Below, in pieces: positions 46,891 through 56,355 of a stretch of DNA of 64,000 bases. The position numbers and the translations under genes were made by a program. Origin of the DNA: SAR324 cluster bacterium. Lineage in GTDB: Bacteria > SAR324 > NAC60-12. Location: the NCBI GenBank assembly GCA_015232315.1, contig JADFZZ010000001.1:272835-336834 (forward strand), given 5' to 3'. The first letter of the stretch is position 1; every line of letters begins with the position of its first letter. The notes under the pieces are model-generated. The model worked only from the letters and a program-made list of their open reading frames with translations. It ran no database searches and was not told the origin of the DNA.

Positions 46891-46920
46891 CAGCCTGAGG
46901 ACACAATTGTCCGAGGGCTG
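46891..46920 (+). terminator. hairpin after the repeat lipoprotein
   Basis: CAGCC...GGCTG and GGACA...TGTCC form a two-part stem with a 3x3 internal loop and a CAAT tip, beginning 16 bases after the stop. No T-run follows, so a Rho-independent terminator is only possible. Confidence 0.3.
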
Positions 46921-47056
46921 AGGTGGTCATGATTCGGCAAACACTGAATCTATTCAATGGAAAATTCAACCGAACTCCTCCATTTTTCTCTTGTGGAATC
47001 AATGGGAATTCTCTATTCCTGACCAAATTAAAGTAACAATTTATTTTGGGTTGAGC

Positions 47057-48232
47057 ATGTTCCTGTCCAGAGATCTGACATCTGTTTTTCAGCAAAGCCG
47101 AAAGATGTTTCCCGCTGTTTTGATTACCGGACCTCGTCAGTCTGGCAAAACGACTTTTTTAAAAGAAGAAACAGCGGCAACCTATTGCAGTTTTGATGAT
47201 CCCTTGAGTCGCGATTTCGCAAAGCAGGATCCCCATGCTTTTCTGGATCAGTTTCAGGGAAAACCGGTAATTCTGGATGAAATTCAGTATTCTCCTTCTA
47301 TTTTGCCGTATCTGAAAATGCGGATTGACCAGGATCGAACTCCGGGCCAGTGGTTGATGACCGGCTCTCAGCAATTTCATCTGATGAGCAATATCTCGGA
47401 ATCCTTGGCCGGACGGGTGGCCATTCTGGAATTGCCGCCATTCAGTCTTCATGAAGTGAAGGAACAAAAAATTTCCCTCTCAAAATTATTGTGGAACGGA
47501 TTTTATCCGGAGCTTGTCTGTTTTCCGGAAAAACGTGAACTCTGGGTAAAATCCTACATCCAGACCTATCTGGAACGAGATGTCCGCCAAATAGAGGAAA
47601 TCCGGAATTTTCGTGGATTTGAACTATTTGTTCAACTCTGTGCGGCGCATCACTCTCAGGAATTCCATCCAGCGACGCTGGCCAGTCAGTGTGGTGTTTC
47701 ACAACCGACGATCAAATCATGGAGCAAGGTTCTGGAAATGAGCTATCTGGCTTTGCTACTGCAACCCTATTTCAATAATTTTGGAAAGCGAATCATCAAG
47801 GCGCCCAAATTCTATTTCAGTGATCCCGCTCTCGTTGCCTGGATGACACGTCAACCCTCTCAAGACGCACTTCTAGTGGGGAATATGGGCGGAGCTTTAT
47901 TTGAAGGGATGATCATTTCAGAAGCGTGGAAGATTTTTTTGAGTCTTGGCAAAAAACCATCCCTTTACTTTTGGCGTTCTCAAGGAGGCCTGGAAGTGGA
48001 TTTGCTGATTCACGCACAAGGAACACTCTATCCGGTTGAAATCAAATTGACTTCCACCCCCACTGCCAATCATGTGATCCCTCTGAACCAATTCAAGCAG
48101 ATCGCAGAGGAAATATCCTCGCCACAAGGTATTCTGGTGTGCAATGTAGACCGGGAACAGGCTTTGCCGGGAAACAACAAGGCATTGCCCTGGTGGATGT
48201 TCTCTGAATGGATGAACGAATTGCTCTCGTAG
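47057..48232 (+). CDS. DUF4143 AAA-type ATPase
   Basis: 391 residues from the ATG at 47057 (start uncertain; a longer frame opens at 46991). The N-terminal AAA_14-type ATPase has Walker A GPRQSGKTT and Walker B VILDEIQ, then MTGSQQF (sensor-like) and SLAGRVAILELPPFS. The C-terminal DUF4143 domain contains a helix-turn-helix-like stretch (CGVSQPTIKSW) and a restriction-endonuclease-like core (FWRSQGGLEVDLLI...YPVEIKL). This family is common, mobile and of unknown function; some members are thought to act in toxin-antitoxin-like or DNA processes. It follows the repeat lipoprotein by 182 bases. Confidence 0.88.
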   Translation: MFLSRDLTSVFQQSRKMFPAVLITGPRQSGKTTFLKEETAATYCSFDDPLSRDFAKQDPHAFLDQFQGKPVILDEIQYSPSILPYLKMRIDQDRTPGQWLMTGSQQFHLMSNISESLAGRVAILELPPFSLHEVKEQKISLSKLLWNGFYPELVCFPEKRELWVKSYIQTYLERDVRQIEEIRNFRGFELFVQLCAAHHSQEFHPATLASQCGVSQPTIKSWSKVLEMSYLALLLQPYFNNFGKRIIKAPKFYFSDPALVAWMTRQPSQDALLVGNMGGALFEGMIISEAWKIFLSLGKKPSLYFWRSQGGLEVDLLIHAQGTLYPVEIKLTSTPTANHVIPLNQFKQIAEEISSPQGILVCNVDREQALPGNNKALPWWMFSEWMNELLS

Positions 48233-48391
48233 CGCCCCCCGATTTCCTCTCAGCCAGTACTCTGCTTGATCCCCGCAAAATTACAGACTCCATCATTAAG
48301 CAGAATTTTCGCTTGAGTTCGTTAAAATCTCATGCCACTGTTTTTTGCGTTTTCATCCAACTGTAAATTCTGCTTTCAGGGGAGTCCATCC

Positions 48392-48763
48392 ATGATTTCA
48401 ATCATCAACGTATTGCTGTTTGCCGGTGCCGGATTGCTTGCGGTATCTCTTTATCAACTCAAACTGCGTCAGTCCCGGCAGATGGAAGCGTTGTTTTCCG
48501 ACATACGGGAACTCCAGCAAAGTCTGAAAATGGAGTTGTCGCCATCAGAGGGCAACGGTAGCCGTAAACCGGGGGTTTTCCTGTCCATCAAAATTCGCGA
48601 TCCTCTGGGGGTTGCCCGAAAAGAATCAAAACTGGCACCTCTCGTAGCGGATATTGCTCCGGGCATTGTGACTAGGGAAGTGTATAAACAAGTAAGAAAA
48701 GAATCGCTTCAAATGCTGGCACAGCGGGGTGTTGAAGCGGATGTCGATATTGTCATTCAGTAA
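48392..48763 (+). CDS. small membrane-anchored protein of unknown function
   Basis: 123 residues from the ATG at 48392, chosen because AGGGGAG lies just upstream. An N-terminal membrane segment (about residues 4-20) is followed by a short coiled coil (MEALFSDIRELQQSL) and a globular tail with SIKIRDPLGVARKES and a conserved-looking GIVTREVYKQVRKE helix. No family recognised. It is followed 17 bases later by another small membrane protein and the two probably act together. Confidence 0.65.
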   Translation: MISIINVLLFAGAGLLAVSLYQLKLRQSRQMEALFSDIRELQQSLKMELSPSEGNGSRKPGVFLSIKIRDPLGVARKESKLAPLVADIAPGIVTREVYKQVRKESLQMLAQRGVEADVDIVIQ

Positions 48764-48780
48764 TAAAGGGGAGACGACAC

Positions 48781-49215
48781 ATGGAATTTATATTATTGGG
48801 GGGATTGGCCGGGTTGGTGGCTGTAATGTCCCGAATGGTTCATCAATGGCATTATCAACTGACACAGTTGCAGGAACTCCGGCGGCAAACACGGACCATG
48901 CTGGAGATTCGTAAAAGTGATGAATTTAAAAAAATGGAATTCAAAGAAAAGCAGGAACTTGCTGAACGTGCGATAGAGACAGGAACCACTACAGTTGAAT
49001 CAATCCACCAGATCATCTCAGGGTTGACCTTTGGTATTCTCGAAAGCATTCCGGCAACCAGCCTCACCTCCCGGTTAGTCCGTGAAATTCATGACAAAAC
49101 TGCTGGAACCATTTATTCCACCATCCGAACGGTAAATCGCCAGATCGGAGAATTGGCCAATGATATGGTGGGGGCCGCCAATACCAGCACTTCAACTGAA
49201 GCCTCCGAAAATTAG
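48781..49215 (+). CDS. small membrane-anchored coiled-coil protein of unknown function
   Basis: 144 residues. One N-terminal membrane segment (residues 3-19), then a long charged coiled coil (about 22-75) and a second hydrophobic-to-amphipathic stretch (IHQIISGLTFGILESIP). It ends in a Ser/Thr-rich tail. AAGGGGAG lies eight bases before the ATG. No family recognised. The shared layout with the preceding gene suggests a two-component membrane complex. Confidence 0.65.
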   Translation: MEFILLGGLAGLVAVMSRMVHQWHYQLTQLQELRRQTRTMLEIRKSDEFKKMEFKEKQELAERAIETGTTTVESIHQIISGLTFGILESIPATSLTSRLVREIHDKTAGTIYSTIRTVNRQIGELANDMVGAANTSTSTEASEN

Positions 49216-49291
49216 GAGTCCCGCCCAAGTTTGACGGGCACGTAGTCCCGTCCTACCGTAGAACTGAACAGCCATGGAGTCCCGCCACTCT

Positions 49292-49325
49292 AAAAAATCT
49301 GCCTGATTCTTCAAGGTCAGGCAGA
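49292..49325 (-). terminator. Rho-independent terminator of the HIT gene
   Basis: Read on the minus strand, TCTGCCTGA (49325-49317) pairs perfectly with TCAGGCAGA (49306-49298) across a 10-base loop and is followed at once by six T. It begins eight bases after the HIT stop. Confidence 0.85.
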
Positions 49326-49332
49326 AATCATT

Positions 49333-49746
49333 TCAGTCTTTCAAACAATTTCTGATCAGTTGCCCGACCTTGCTCATTTCACCTTCCGGATAAGGTTTTC
49401 TGTTTTTAAAGCTATAATAGGAACTGTTGACAGCCCGGGGAATGATATGAAAATGAACATGGGGCACTTCCTGTCCTGCATGCGGCCCATTGTTCAATAT
49501 AATATTGTAATCCAGACCGCCCATTGCCCGGCTGACAGCGCGCGCGGTTGTTTGCAGAGTCAGCATCAGTGCCGTCACTTCTTCTGTGGAAAGTTGTTCC
49601 AGTTTCATGACTTCATGTTTGGGAACAACCAGTGTGTGTCCATGAAAACAGGGAAGAATATCCAGAAACGCAATTTCACTTTCGGTCTCCAGAATTTTTT
49701 CACAAGGAATTTCCTTGTTGATAATTCGGGTAAAAATTGAGGGCAT
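49333..49746 (-). CDS. HIT-family nucleotide hydrolase/transferase
   Basis: 137 residues. The histidine triad VPHVHFHIIPR is intact, and the N-terminus (SIFTRIINKEIPCEKILE) and NNGPHAGQEV are typical of the HinT/FHIT-like branch, which hydrolyses nucleoside phosphoramidates or dinucleoside polyphosphates. AAAGGA precedes the ATG. It is 125 bases after the unknown 562-residue gene and ends at a good terminator. Confidence 0.93.
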   Translation of the reverse strand: MPSIFTRIINKEIPCEKILETESEIAFLDILPCFHGHTLVVPKHEVMKLEQLSTEEVTALMLTLQTTARAVSRAMGGLDYNIILNNGPHAGQEVPHVHFHIIPRAVNSSYYSFKNRKPYPEGEMSKVGQLIRNCLKD

Positions 49747-49871
49747 AAATTTCCTTTATCCTGAGATCTGTTAGAAAATGGAATGCCGTCCGGCATGGCA
49801 TAAAACGATTGAAACCCTATCATGATTGCGTTGTCGCTGTCGAGGCGTTTATCCATGGTGGTTGCGCAAAA

Positions 49872-51560
49872 TCAGGAGTGCAACACGCTCAGCAACGGGC
49901 TGGATTTTTGAGGCAACAATTCAGGCAAAATCTGCACAAGATAGTTTTTCAGCAGGGGAGGGAGTTCTACAGAAAAAGTGTGACGTGCTGACAGCAGACA
50001 TAAAAAAAACAGATGACGGCATTGCTGAAGCTGGTTGGAAGTCAGCATGTAATAAGGGATTTTTCCAATGTAGATGACAGCGGAATGGGGTGATAAAACC
50101 CTGCCTTGAAACAAGATCTTGAAAAACCCGCAGGAACGGGTTTTGTTTTTTTTATGTTTGGGCTGGTCATAATCAAAATGCGCAATTCCCATCTGGATCA
50201 CAAAGCTCAAACCTTGTTGAACGTTCAAGGGACGTGGGCCTTCAGAAACCAGGGTGATGGGAAACGTTGTGCGGCTTTTCAGCATCAGACTCCATTCCCG
50301 TTCCCGTTCAATCTGCCCCTGAATCTGCCACTGATCTTCAATTTTGGCCCATAAGGGAATGGTTTCTTTTTTTCCCGGAAAAGGATTCTGACTGGTGGTG
50401 TATTCCAGCAGACGAGTCACATAATCCGTGAAATCATTCAACACCATGGGGCTGGAGCCAAACATTCCCTCAAAAAAAGATTCCATGTCGGAAATATAGT
50501 CTTCACTTTTTGACCTGAAATAAGGAGAAGAGCATTCCTTAACCCAACTGAAATGTTTGGATATTCCTAAAATATGCCGGGCATAACTGAAACACAGCCA
50601 CTCAAAGGGGGATCGTTCCATCTCGATTTCGGGGCCCTGCTCCAGAACAGTGGGTTGAGGCGGTGTTTCCTTCAGCGTCGGTACACCCGGTGTGTCATAA
50701 AATGCCACCACTTTCAGAATGGTGCTGTCATCGGAATCCATATCCTGATTGGCTTCGACCTGTGAGTCATCTTCCATGAGGCGCAAAGGTGGGGCATCTT
50801 CAGTCAGCCGGTCATTGCCTTCAAAACGTCGTGTCATTTCTCTGGCCAAACGCTCAAGGGTACGAAAATCCTGCCGGGACAACAGGTGGTCCAGTGGGCG
50901 CCGTTCCGCGTCTGGTTCTGGTATCAGTTTGATGCGAGAGCGAATCCAGGATTCAATTTCCGGATCACAGGCACAATGAATGAGCTTGGAAAAAAAATAA
51001 CGGTTTCTCAGAATAAGGTAGGAAAAATAGGCTGGTGAAAACAGCAATCCCAGCCGATCTCTGAAAAACCGTCGGGCCTGTTCCTGATTCAGTTGGGCAA
51101 TGTTGGAGTCAATGGCCCACAACATGGTGCTTTGATTGTGCAGATCCTGCTGACTGCAATGAAATGCCCGACAGATAGCATGTTCGACCATTTCTCGATA
51201 TTGCTCAAGTTCCTGCGATTCTCGCGGCGTCAGGATCACTTTTCTAAGCAGAGGAATTGCGGAGAGGGAACTGAAACTTTTATGCACACCCGTGCGAATG
51301 CCCTCCACGATTCCCTGGGAGGGGTCATGGTTGCTGATCAGTTTCAACGTATCTTCCACATGATACAGTTGCAGGCCATGAATGACCGCTTTCTGAAACT
51401 GACGGGGCATGGGATGCTGCCGTCGCGCAAGCATGGGACGGAGCAGATGTTCCGTGCTTTGGGATAGTTTGTAACGGAACTGCTGCACAAACCCCGATGA
51501 GTATTGAGCCAGTTCCTGATCAATATCCTGTATCTGTCCGGTTATCTGCTCAAATTCCAC
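49872..51560 (-). CDS. protein of unknown function in the moxR-tex group
   Basis: 562 residues beginning with GTG 15 bases after the tex stop. Soluble and mostly helical in the first 270 residues (many Arg/Gln), with an acidic Asp/Glu/Pro-rich linker at about 270-320, and a C-terminal part that ends in short hydrophobic strands (PHSAVIYIGKIPYYMLT). I recognise no domain. Its position suggests co-transcription with tex and moxR. Confidence 0.65.
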   Translation of the reverse strand: MEFEQITGQIQDIDQELAQYSSGFVQQFRYKLSQSTEHLLRPMLARRQHPMPRQFQKAVIHGLQLYHVEDTLKLISNHDPSQGIVEGIRTGVHKSFSSLSAIPLLRKVILTPRESQELEQYREMVEHAICRAFHCSQQDLHNQSTMLWAIDSNIAQLNQEQARRFFRDRLGLLFSPAYFSYLILRNRYFFSKLIHCACDPEIESWIRSRIKLIPEPDAERRPLDHLLSRQDFRTLERLAREMTRRFEGNDRLTEDAPPLRLMEDDSQVEANQDMDSDDSTILKVVAFYDTPGVPTLKETPPQPTVLEQGPEIEMERSPFEWLCFSYARHILGISKHFSWVKECSSPYFRSKSEDYISDMESFFEGMFGSSPMVLNDFTDYVTRLLEYTTSQNPFPGKKETIPLWAKIEDQWQIQGQIEREREWSLMLKSRTTFPITLVSEGPRPLNVQQGLSFVIQMGIAHFDYDQPKHKKNKTRSCGFFKILFQGRVLSPHSAVIYIGKIPYYMLTSNQLQQCRHLFFLCLLSARHTFSVELPPLLKNYLVQILPELLPQKSSPLLSVLHS

Positions 51561-51575
51561 AAGGCGTCTATTCCG

Positions 51576-53828
51576 TCAACGGTTAAATTTCTGCATGAGT
51601 TGGACCAGATCCGACTGAAAATCTCCTGACACCGGGGCCGGTGCTTTCTCTGCCTTGGGCTTGCCTGTTTTTTTGCCGGCGGCATTGCCTCCAGGCTTCA
51701 TGCTCAGAGAAATTCGATGTCGTTCCACATCAACCTCTTTAACATACACGACCACTTTCTGCCCGACAGAACAGGCTTCAAGCGGATTTGCGATAAAACG
51801 GTCTGACATCTCTGAAATATGGATCAGGCCATCCTGATGAACGCCCACATCCACAAACGCACCGAAATGAGTGACATTGGTGACGACTCCGTTCAGTTTC
51901 ATCCCCGGATGAAGATCCGTCATTTCCTGAATATTTTCATTGAACTGGATTGTTTCGTGATCCGTTCGGGGGTCTCTTCCGGGTTTTCTCAATTCTTCCA
52001 GAATATCTTTCAGGGTAAAAGCACCGACACTGGCATCAATATATTTTTCAACTGGAATATTGTTGATCACCGAAACATTGCCAATCAACTGATCTACAGA
52101 AATATGATGATCGCTGGCAATTTTTTCAACCACGCCATAACGTTCAGGGTGAACCGATGAACGGTCCAGCACATGGTCCCCATCCGCGATTTTTAAAAAT
52201 CCCGCAGACTGTTCAAATGTTTTGGGGCCGAAACCGGTGACTTTGCGGATCTGTTCCCGACTCCGGAAGGGGCCATTCTGGTCTCTAAAATCCACAATGC
52301 GCTGAGCCAGCGTTTTGGAAATACCCGAAACATAACTGAGCAATGCCATAGATGCGCGGTTCAAGTCAACTCCAACGTAATTCACGCAGGATTCCACACA
52401 GCGATCCAGCGATTGTTTGAGCCGGGTCTGGTTGACATCATGCTGGTATTGTCCGACACCAATCGATTTCGGGTCAATTTTAACCAGTTCTGCCAGCGGA
52501 TCCTGATAACGTCGGGCAATCGAAATCGCACCCCGATAGGAAACATCCAGATCGGGAAATTCTTTACGGGCCATTTCTGACGCGGAATAAACGGAGGCAC
52601 CGGATTCATTGACCACCACATGTTCCACAGGGCGAGTCACTGTTTTCAGCAGATCTCTCACAAACTGCGATACTTCACGGGACGCGGTTCCGTTACCGAT
52701 GCAAATCACATCAACCTGATACGTGCTGATCAGATTTTTCACGATTTTCTGGGATTCCGCCACATGATTTTGCGGAGGCACCGGAAAAATCACACTATGG
52801 TGCAACAGTTTTCCTGTGTTATCGACCACAACCAGCTTGGTGCCAGTTCTGAATCCAGGATCCAGACCAAGAACAACCCCGTTTTTTCCGGGAGGCAGCA
52901 ACAGCAGTTGACGCAGGTTTTTTGAAAACATGTCAATCGATGTTTCATCGGAGTCTGTTTTCAAATTAAGACGAATGTCTGTTTCAATGGCCGGACTCAG
53001 CAACCGGTTCCATGAATCCTGAAGGCAGAGTTCCATCTGCATGATCAGAAATTTATCAGAATGCCGCAACCATTTGCTCCGTAGCACTTCCAAAGCCTGG
53101 ACTTCCTCCACTTCAACGGAAACACGCAACACTTCTTCCTTTTCGCCACGGCGGATCGCCAGATAGCGGTGAGCGGGAATTTCACGAATGAGTTCAGAAA
53201 AATCGTAATACATTTCAAATTTACTGGTTTTTCCCTCAAATTCAGACTTCACCTTTGAAATCAGTGTGCCCATGCGGAATGTCAATTCTCTGAGTTTGAC
53301 CAGTGTTTCCGCATCTTCCGAGATCCATTCCGCCACAATATCCCTGGCACCTTTCATTGCTTCTTCAAGGGTCATTGGCGCGGTTTGTGTCTCCTTGAAT
53401 TCGCTAAACCATTGTTGGAGTTGCGTTTCTCTGGCTTGAGGGGAGGCCAGCAAAACAGCCAACGGTTCCAGACCTTTTTCTTTGGCAATCATGCCGCGGG
53501 TACGCCGTTTGGGTTTATAGGGCAGATACAGATCTTCCAACTGCTGTTTGGTGGTGGTGTCAATGATGCTCTGGCGCAGTTCCGGAGTCAGTTTTCCCTG
53601 GGATTCAATGCTTTGCAGAATCGTCTGGCGGCGATCTTCCATTTCCTTGAGATAGGTGTATCTGTCATGAATCTGTTCAATCTGTACTTCATCCAGATTG
53701 CCGGTCATTTCCTTACGGTATCTCGCGATAAACGGGATGGTATTGTCATTTTGTAGCAACTCAACGGTATTTGTGACCTGCAACACGGTCAGTTTCATTT
53801 CCTGACGAATGTGTTCAATAAAATCCAT
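51576..53828 (-). CDS. tex: Tex-family S1 RNA-binding protein
   Basis: About 750 residues from an ATG at 53828 with GGAG seven bases upstream (another ATG lies four codons earlier). Tex is a conserved nucleic-acid-binding protein linked to transcription and RNA handling. Domains in order: N-terminal helical region (IPFIARYRKEMTGNLDE), a YqgF/RNase H-like domain (VLGLDPGFRTGTKL), a helix-hairpin-helix unit (IRKVTGFGPKTFEQSAGFL), and an S1 domain (GVVTNVTHFGAFVDVGV) followed by a Lys/Ala/Pro-rich tail. Full length for the family. Confidence 0.95.
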   Translation of the reverse strand: MDFIEHIRQEMKLTVLQVTNTVELLQNDNTIPFIARYRKEMTGNLDEVQIEQIHDRYTYLKEMEDRRQTILQSIESQGKLTPELRQSIIDTTTKQQLEDLYLPYKPKRRTRGMIAKEKGLEPLAVLLASPQARETQLQQWFSEFKETQTAPMTLEEAMKGARDIVAEWISEDAETLVKLRELTFRMGTLISKVKSEFEGKTSKFEMYYDFSELIREIPAHRYLAIRRGEKEEVLRVSVEVEEVQALEVLRSKWLRHSDKFLIMQMELCLQDSWNRLLSPAIETDIRLNLKTDSDETSIDMFSKNLRQLLLLPPGKNGVVLGLDPGFRTGTKLVVVDNTGKLLHHSVIFPVPPQNHVAESQKIVKNLISTYQVDVICIGNGTASREVSQFVRDLLKTVTRPVEHVVVNESGASVYSASEMARKEFPDLDVSYRGAISIARRYQDPLAELVKIDPKSIGVGQYQHDVNQTRLKQSLDRCVESCVNYVGVDLNRASMALLSYVSGISKTLAQRIVDFRDQNGPFRSREQIRKVTGFGPKTFEQSAGFLKIADGDHVLDRSSVHPERYGVVEKIASDHHISVDQLIGNVSVINNIPVEKYIDASVGAFTLKDILEELRKPGRDPRTDHETIQFNENIQEMTDLHPGMKLNGVVTNVTHFGAFVDVGVHQDGLIHISEMSDRFIANPLEACSVGQKVVVYVKEVDVERHRISLSMKPGGNAAGKKTGKPKAEKAPAPVSGDFQSDLVQLMQKFNR

Positions 53829-53863
53829 AAACAACTCCATGTTGATTGAGGGAAAAACAATGA

Positions 53864-54883
53864 TTAAAACGGTGCGGGATGCTTGCTCAACAGGTGATCA
53901 ACAATCCGGTCTGCTGTCCATTGAGCGGCTTCTCCCATGAAACCCGGAATGATCCGGTGCCGGAGGACCGCATGTAGAACCCCGCGCACATGGGTTCCAT
54001 TCACCACGGTTTGCCCGTCCAGCAACGCACGGGCTTTTGAGGCCATCACAATGTTTTGTGAAGCGCGCACACCAGCGCCCCAGGCGACATATTTCTGGAT
54101 GATTTCATCAGTTGATTCCTGTGGGCGAGTGGCCTTGACCAGTTCTACGATCCAGCGGACAATATACGGCGGAACCGGAATCTGATGAATAATTTCCTGA
54201 AATTTCAGCAGTGTTTCCGCATCAAAAATGGGGGATAGTTCAACTGTTTTGGGCGACACGGGTCTGGCCGCGATCAGAATTTCATCTTCCAGCGAGGGGT
54301 AAGTCATTTCAATGTTGAATAAAAACCGGTCCAGTTGTGCTTCCGGCAAGGGGTAAGTGCCTTCGGAATCAATCGGGTTTTGCGTGGCAAACACCATGAA
54401 GGGTGGGGCCAGTTCATAAGTTTTTCCGGCAATGCTGACCTGACGTTCCTGCATGGCCTGAAGCAAGGCGGATTGCGTTCTGGGTGAAGTTCGGTTGATT
54501 TCATCCACTAGTAGCAAATTGGTAAATACCGGACCATGCACCAGACGAAAAAAACGTTCTCCTGTTCCGGGATGTTCTTCCAGAATTTCATTGCCGATCA
54601 CATCCGACGGCATCAGATCGGGGGTGCATTGAATGCGGTTGAAATTGAGATGAAACACACTGGAAATTGCCCGGATCAGCAGGGTTTTTGCCAGTCCGGG
54701 AACTCCGGTCAGTAGCACATGACCATTGCAGAACAAGGCCAGCACCAGCAAATCCAGAATGTCTTCCTGTCCAACAATCACTTGCCGGAGTTCGGTTTTA
54801 AATTTTTCAGGAAACTCCATCAATTGTTGATGGAGTTCTTGTATTTCCTGAGTATCAAAGGGCGATGGATTCACTGAAGTCAT
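53864..54883 (-). CDS. MoxR-family AAA+ ATPase
   Basis: 339 residues. Walker A is GVPGLAKT, Walker B LLVDEINR, followed by SPRTQSALLQAMQERQV and FATQNPIDSEGTYPLPEAQ, all MoxR hallmarks. MoxR ATPases act as chaperones that activate or assemble partner complexes, usually encoded next to DUF58 and von Willebrand A genes. No such genes are adjacent: it is followed 35 bases later by tex. No strong ribosome-binding site is visible. Confidence 0.93.
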   Translation of the reverse strand: MTSVNPSPFDTQEIQELHQQLMEFPEKFKTELRQVIVGQEDILDLLVLALFCNGHVLLTGVPGLAKTLLIRAISSVFHLNFNRIQCTPDLMPSDVIGNEILEEHPGTGERFFRLVHGPVFTNLLLVDEINRTSPRTQSALLQAMQERQVSIAGKTYELAPPFMVFATQNPIDSEGTYPLPEAQLDRFLFNIEMTYPSLEDEILIAARPVSPKTVELSPIFDAETLLKFQEIIHQIPVPPYIVRWIVELVKATRPQESTDEIIQKYVAWGAGVRASQNIVMASKARALLDGQTVVNGTHVRGVLHAVLRHRIIPGFMGEAAQWTADRIVDHLLSKHPAPF

Positions 54884-55248
54884 GACTTAAACAGGCTGGA
54901 TATCTGGATGTACAGAATGACAATTTTTTCCGCAACACACATGGATTGAGAAATGGATGGAAATGGAACTTGCTTGGATGTTTGTTCAACAGTTTAGCAG
55001 CGCCGACCCGACAGGGCGTAACGATTAACACGGAACAGAAAAAAATGGCAAGAAGTCTTTCCATGGATCAGTGATTCAAAAAATTATTTCTGAATCACTG
55101 AAACGAAAAGGAGAACTTGCAATGTTTTGCTGACCTTTGATATGAAGTACTGGTTTTGTAAATGATTCAACATTTACTTATCAGGAAACATCTTTGGCAA
55201 AAATCGTGGGAATCATTCCTTTTAGTAACCTGAGGCAGGAGAAGTTCT
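54884..55248. promoter_or_regulatory. divergent control region between moxR and mdh
   Basis: 365 bases without a gene. It holds a perfect 11-bp inverted repeat, TCAGTGATTCA (55068-55078) with TGAATCACTGA (55091-55101), spaced 12 bases apart, which could be an operator. Downstream of it TTGCAA (55117-55122) and TATGAA (55141-55146), 18 bases apart, are a possible promoter for mdh. AGGAG lies nine bases before the mdh ATG. Confidence 0.45.
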
Positions 55249-56229
55249 ATGAAAAAAGTTAAAGTTGCGGTGACAGGAGCCGCTGGTCAAATTGGATATG
55301 CTATTTTATTTCGCTTGGCATCAGGCGCGATCTTCGGACCTGACACTGCTGTTGAATTGCAGTTGATCGAACTGGAACAGGCTCTGCCTGCTCTGGAAGG
55401 TGTAAAAATGGAACTGGATGATTGCGCGTTTCCGTTATTGCAAAAAGTTACTTTGACTTCAGACATCAACGTGGGTTTCCGCGATGCAAACTGGGTTCTT
55501 CTGATCGGAAGTGTTCCCCGCAAAGCTGGTATGGAACGTGGTGATTTGCTGAAAATCAATGGGGGGATTTTCACTGGTCAGGGCAAAGCCATCAATGAAA
55601 ACGCCAGTGATGATGCCCGTATCGTTGTAGTGGGAAATCCCTGCAACACCAACTGTCTGATCGCCATGAATCACGCTCCACGTTTTGGAAAAGATCGCTG
55701 GTTTGCCATGACCGCTCTGGATGAAAATCGTGCTAAATCTCAATTGGCTAATAAAGCGGGTGTCCTCTCACGCCAGATTTCAAACATGGCAATCTGGGGA
55801 AATCATAGTGCCACCCAATATCCTGATTTCTATAAAGCTAAAATTGACGGTCAACCTGTTACCAATGTGATTACAGATACCGCATGGCTACAGGGGGAAT
55901 TTCTTTCGACCGTTCAACAACGAGGCGCCGCAATCATCAAGGCTCGAGGCGCTTCTTCCGCGGCTTCCGCGGCTAACGCCTGTCTGGATACAGTAACACG
56001 TCTTCTGACTCCTACACCTGCGGGTGACTGGTTCAGTGCTGGAGTTCCCAGCGATGGCAGTTACGGCATCCCAGAAGGATTGATTTTCAGCTTCCCACTC
56101 AAAAGTGATGGGTTCAATTATAAAATTGTTCAAGGGCTTGAGCATAATGAGTTTGCACAGCAAAAAATCAATGCAACCCGTCAAGAGCTGGAACAGGAAC
56201 GAGCTGACGTGAAAGACATGCTTCCATGA
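55249..56229 (+). CDS. mdh: malate dehydrogenase
   Basis: 326 residues of the cytosolic/chloroplast-like MDH type. It interconverts malate and oxaloacetate with NAD(H). The Rossmann motif is [19 protein letters not shown]; substrate arginines lie in [12 protein letters not shown] and [10 protein letters not shown], and the catalytic His in [11 protein letters not shown]. First of an mdh-sucC-sucD series with gaps of about 126 and 33 bases, covering three consecutive TCA steps. Confidence 0.95.
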   Translation: MKKVKVAVTGAAGQIGYAILFRLASGAIFGPDTAVELQLIELEQALPALEGVKMELDDCAFPLLQKVTLTSDINVGFRDANWVLLIGSVPRKAGMERGDLLKINGGIFTGQGKAINENASDDARIVVVGNPCNTNCLIAMNHAPRFGKDRWFAMTALDENRAKSQLANKAGVLSRQISNMAIWGNHSATQYPDFYKAKIDGQPVTNVITDTAWLQGEFLSTVQQRGAAIIKARGASSAASAANACLDTVTRLLTPTPAGDWFSAGVPSDGSYGIPEGLIFSFPLKSDGFNYKIVQGLEHNEFAQQKINATRQELEQERADVKDMLP

Positions 56230-56355
56230 TCCTCCGTTCTTGAACACAAGGAGCGACAACCTGCTCCTCCTCTACATCCGGAATCATTCCGGATGTATTC
56301 TCATCTCAATTGATTCAAAAAGCATCTCCAGTTTTATATCTTTTCAGGAGTTATT

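Noticed and set aside
49216-49291. GC-rich stretch with repeated GAGTCCCGCC as a second copy of the 35.7 kb palindrome cluster
   Set aside because: The sequences differ from those at 35666-35768 and form only short imperfect stems.
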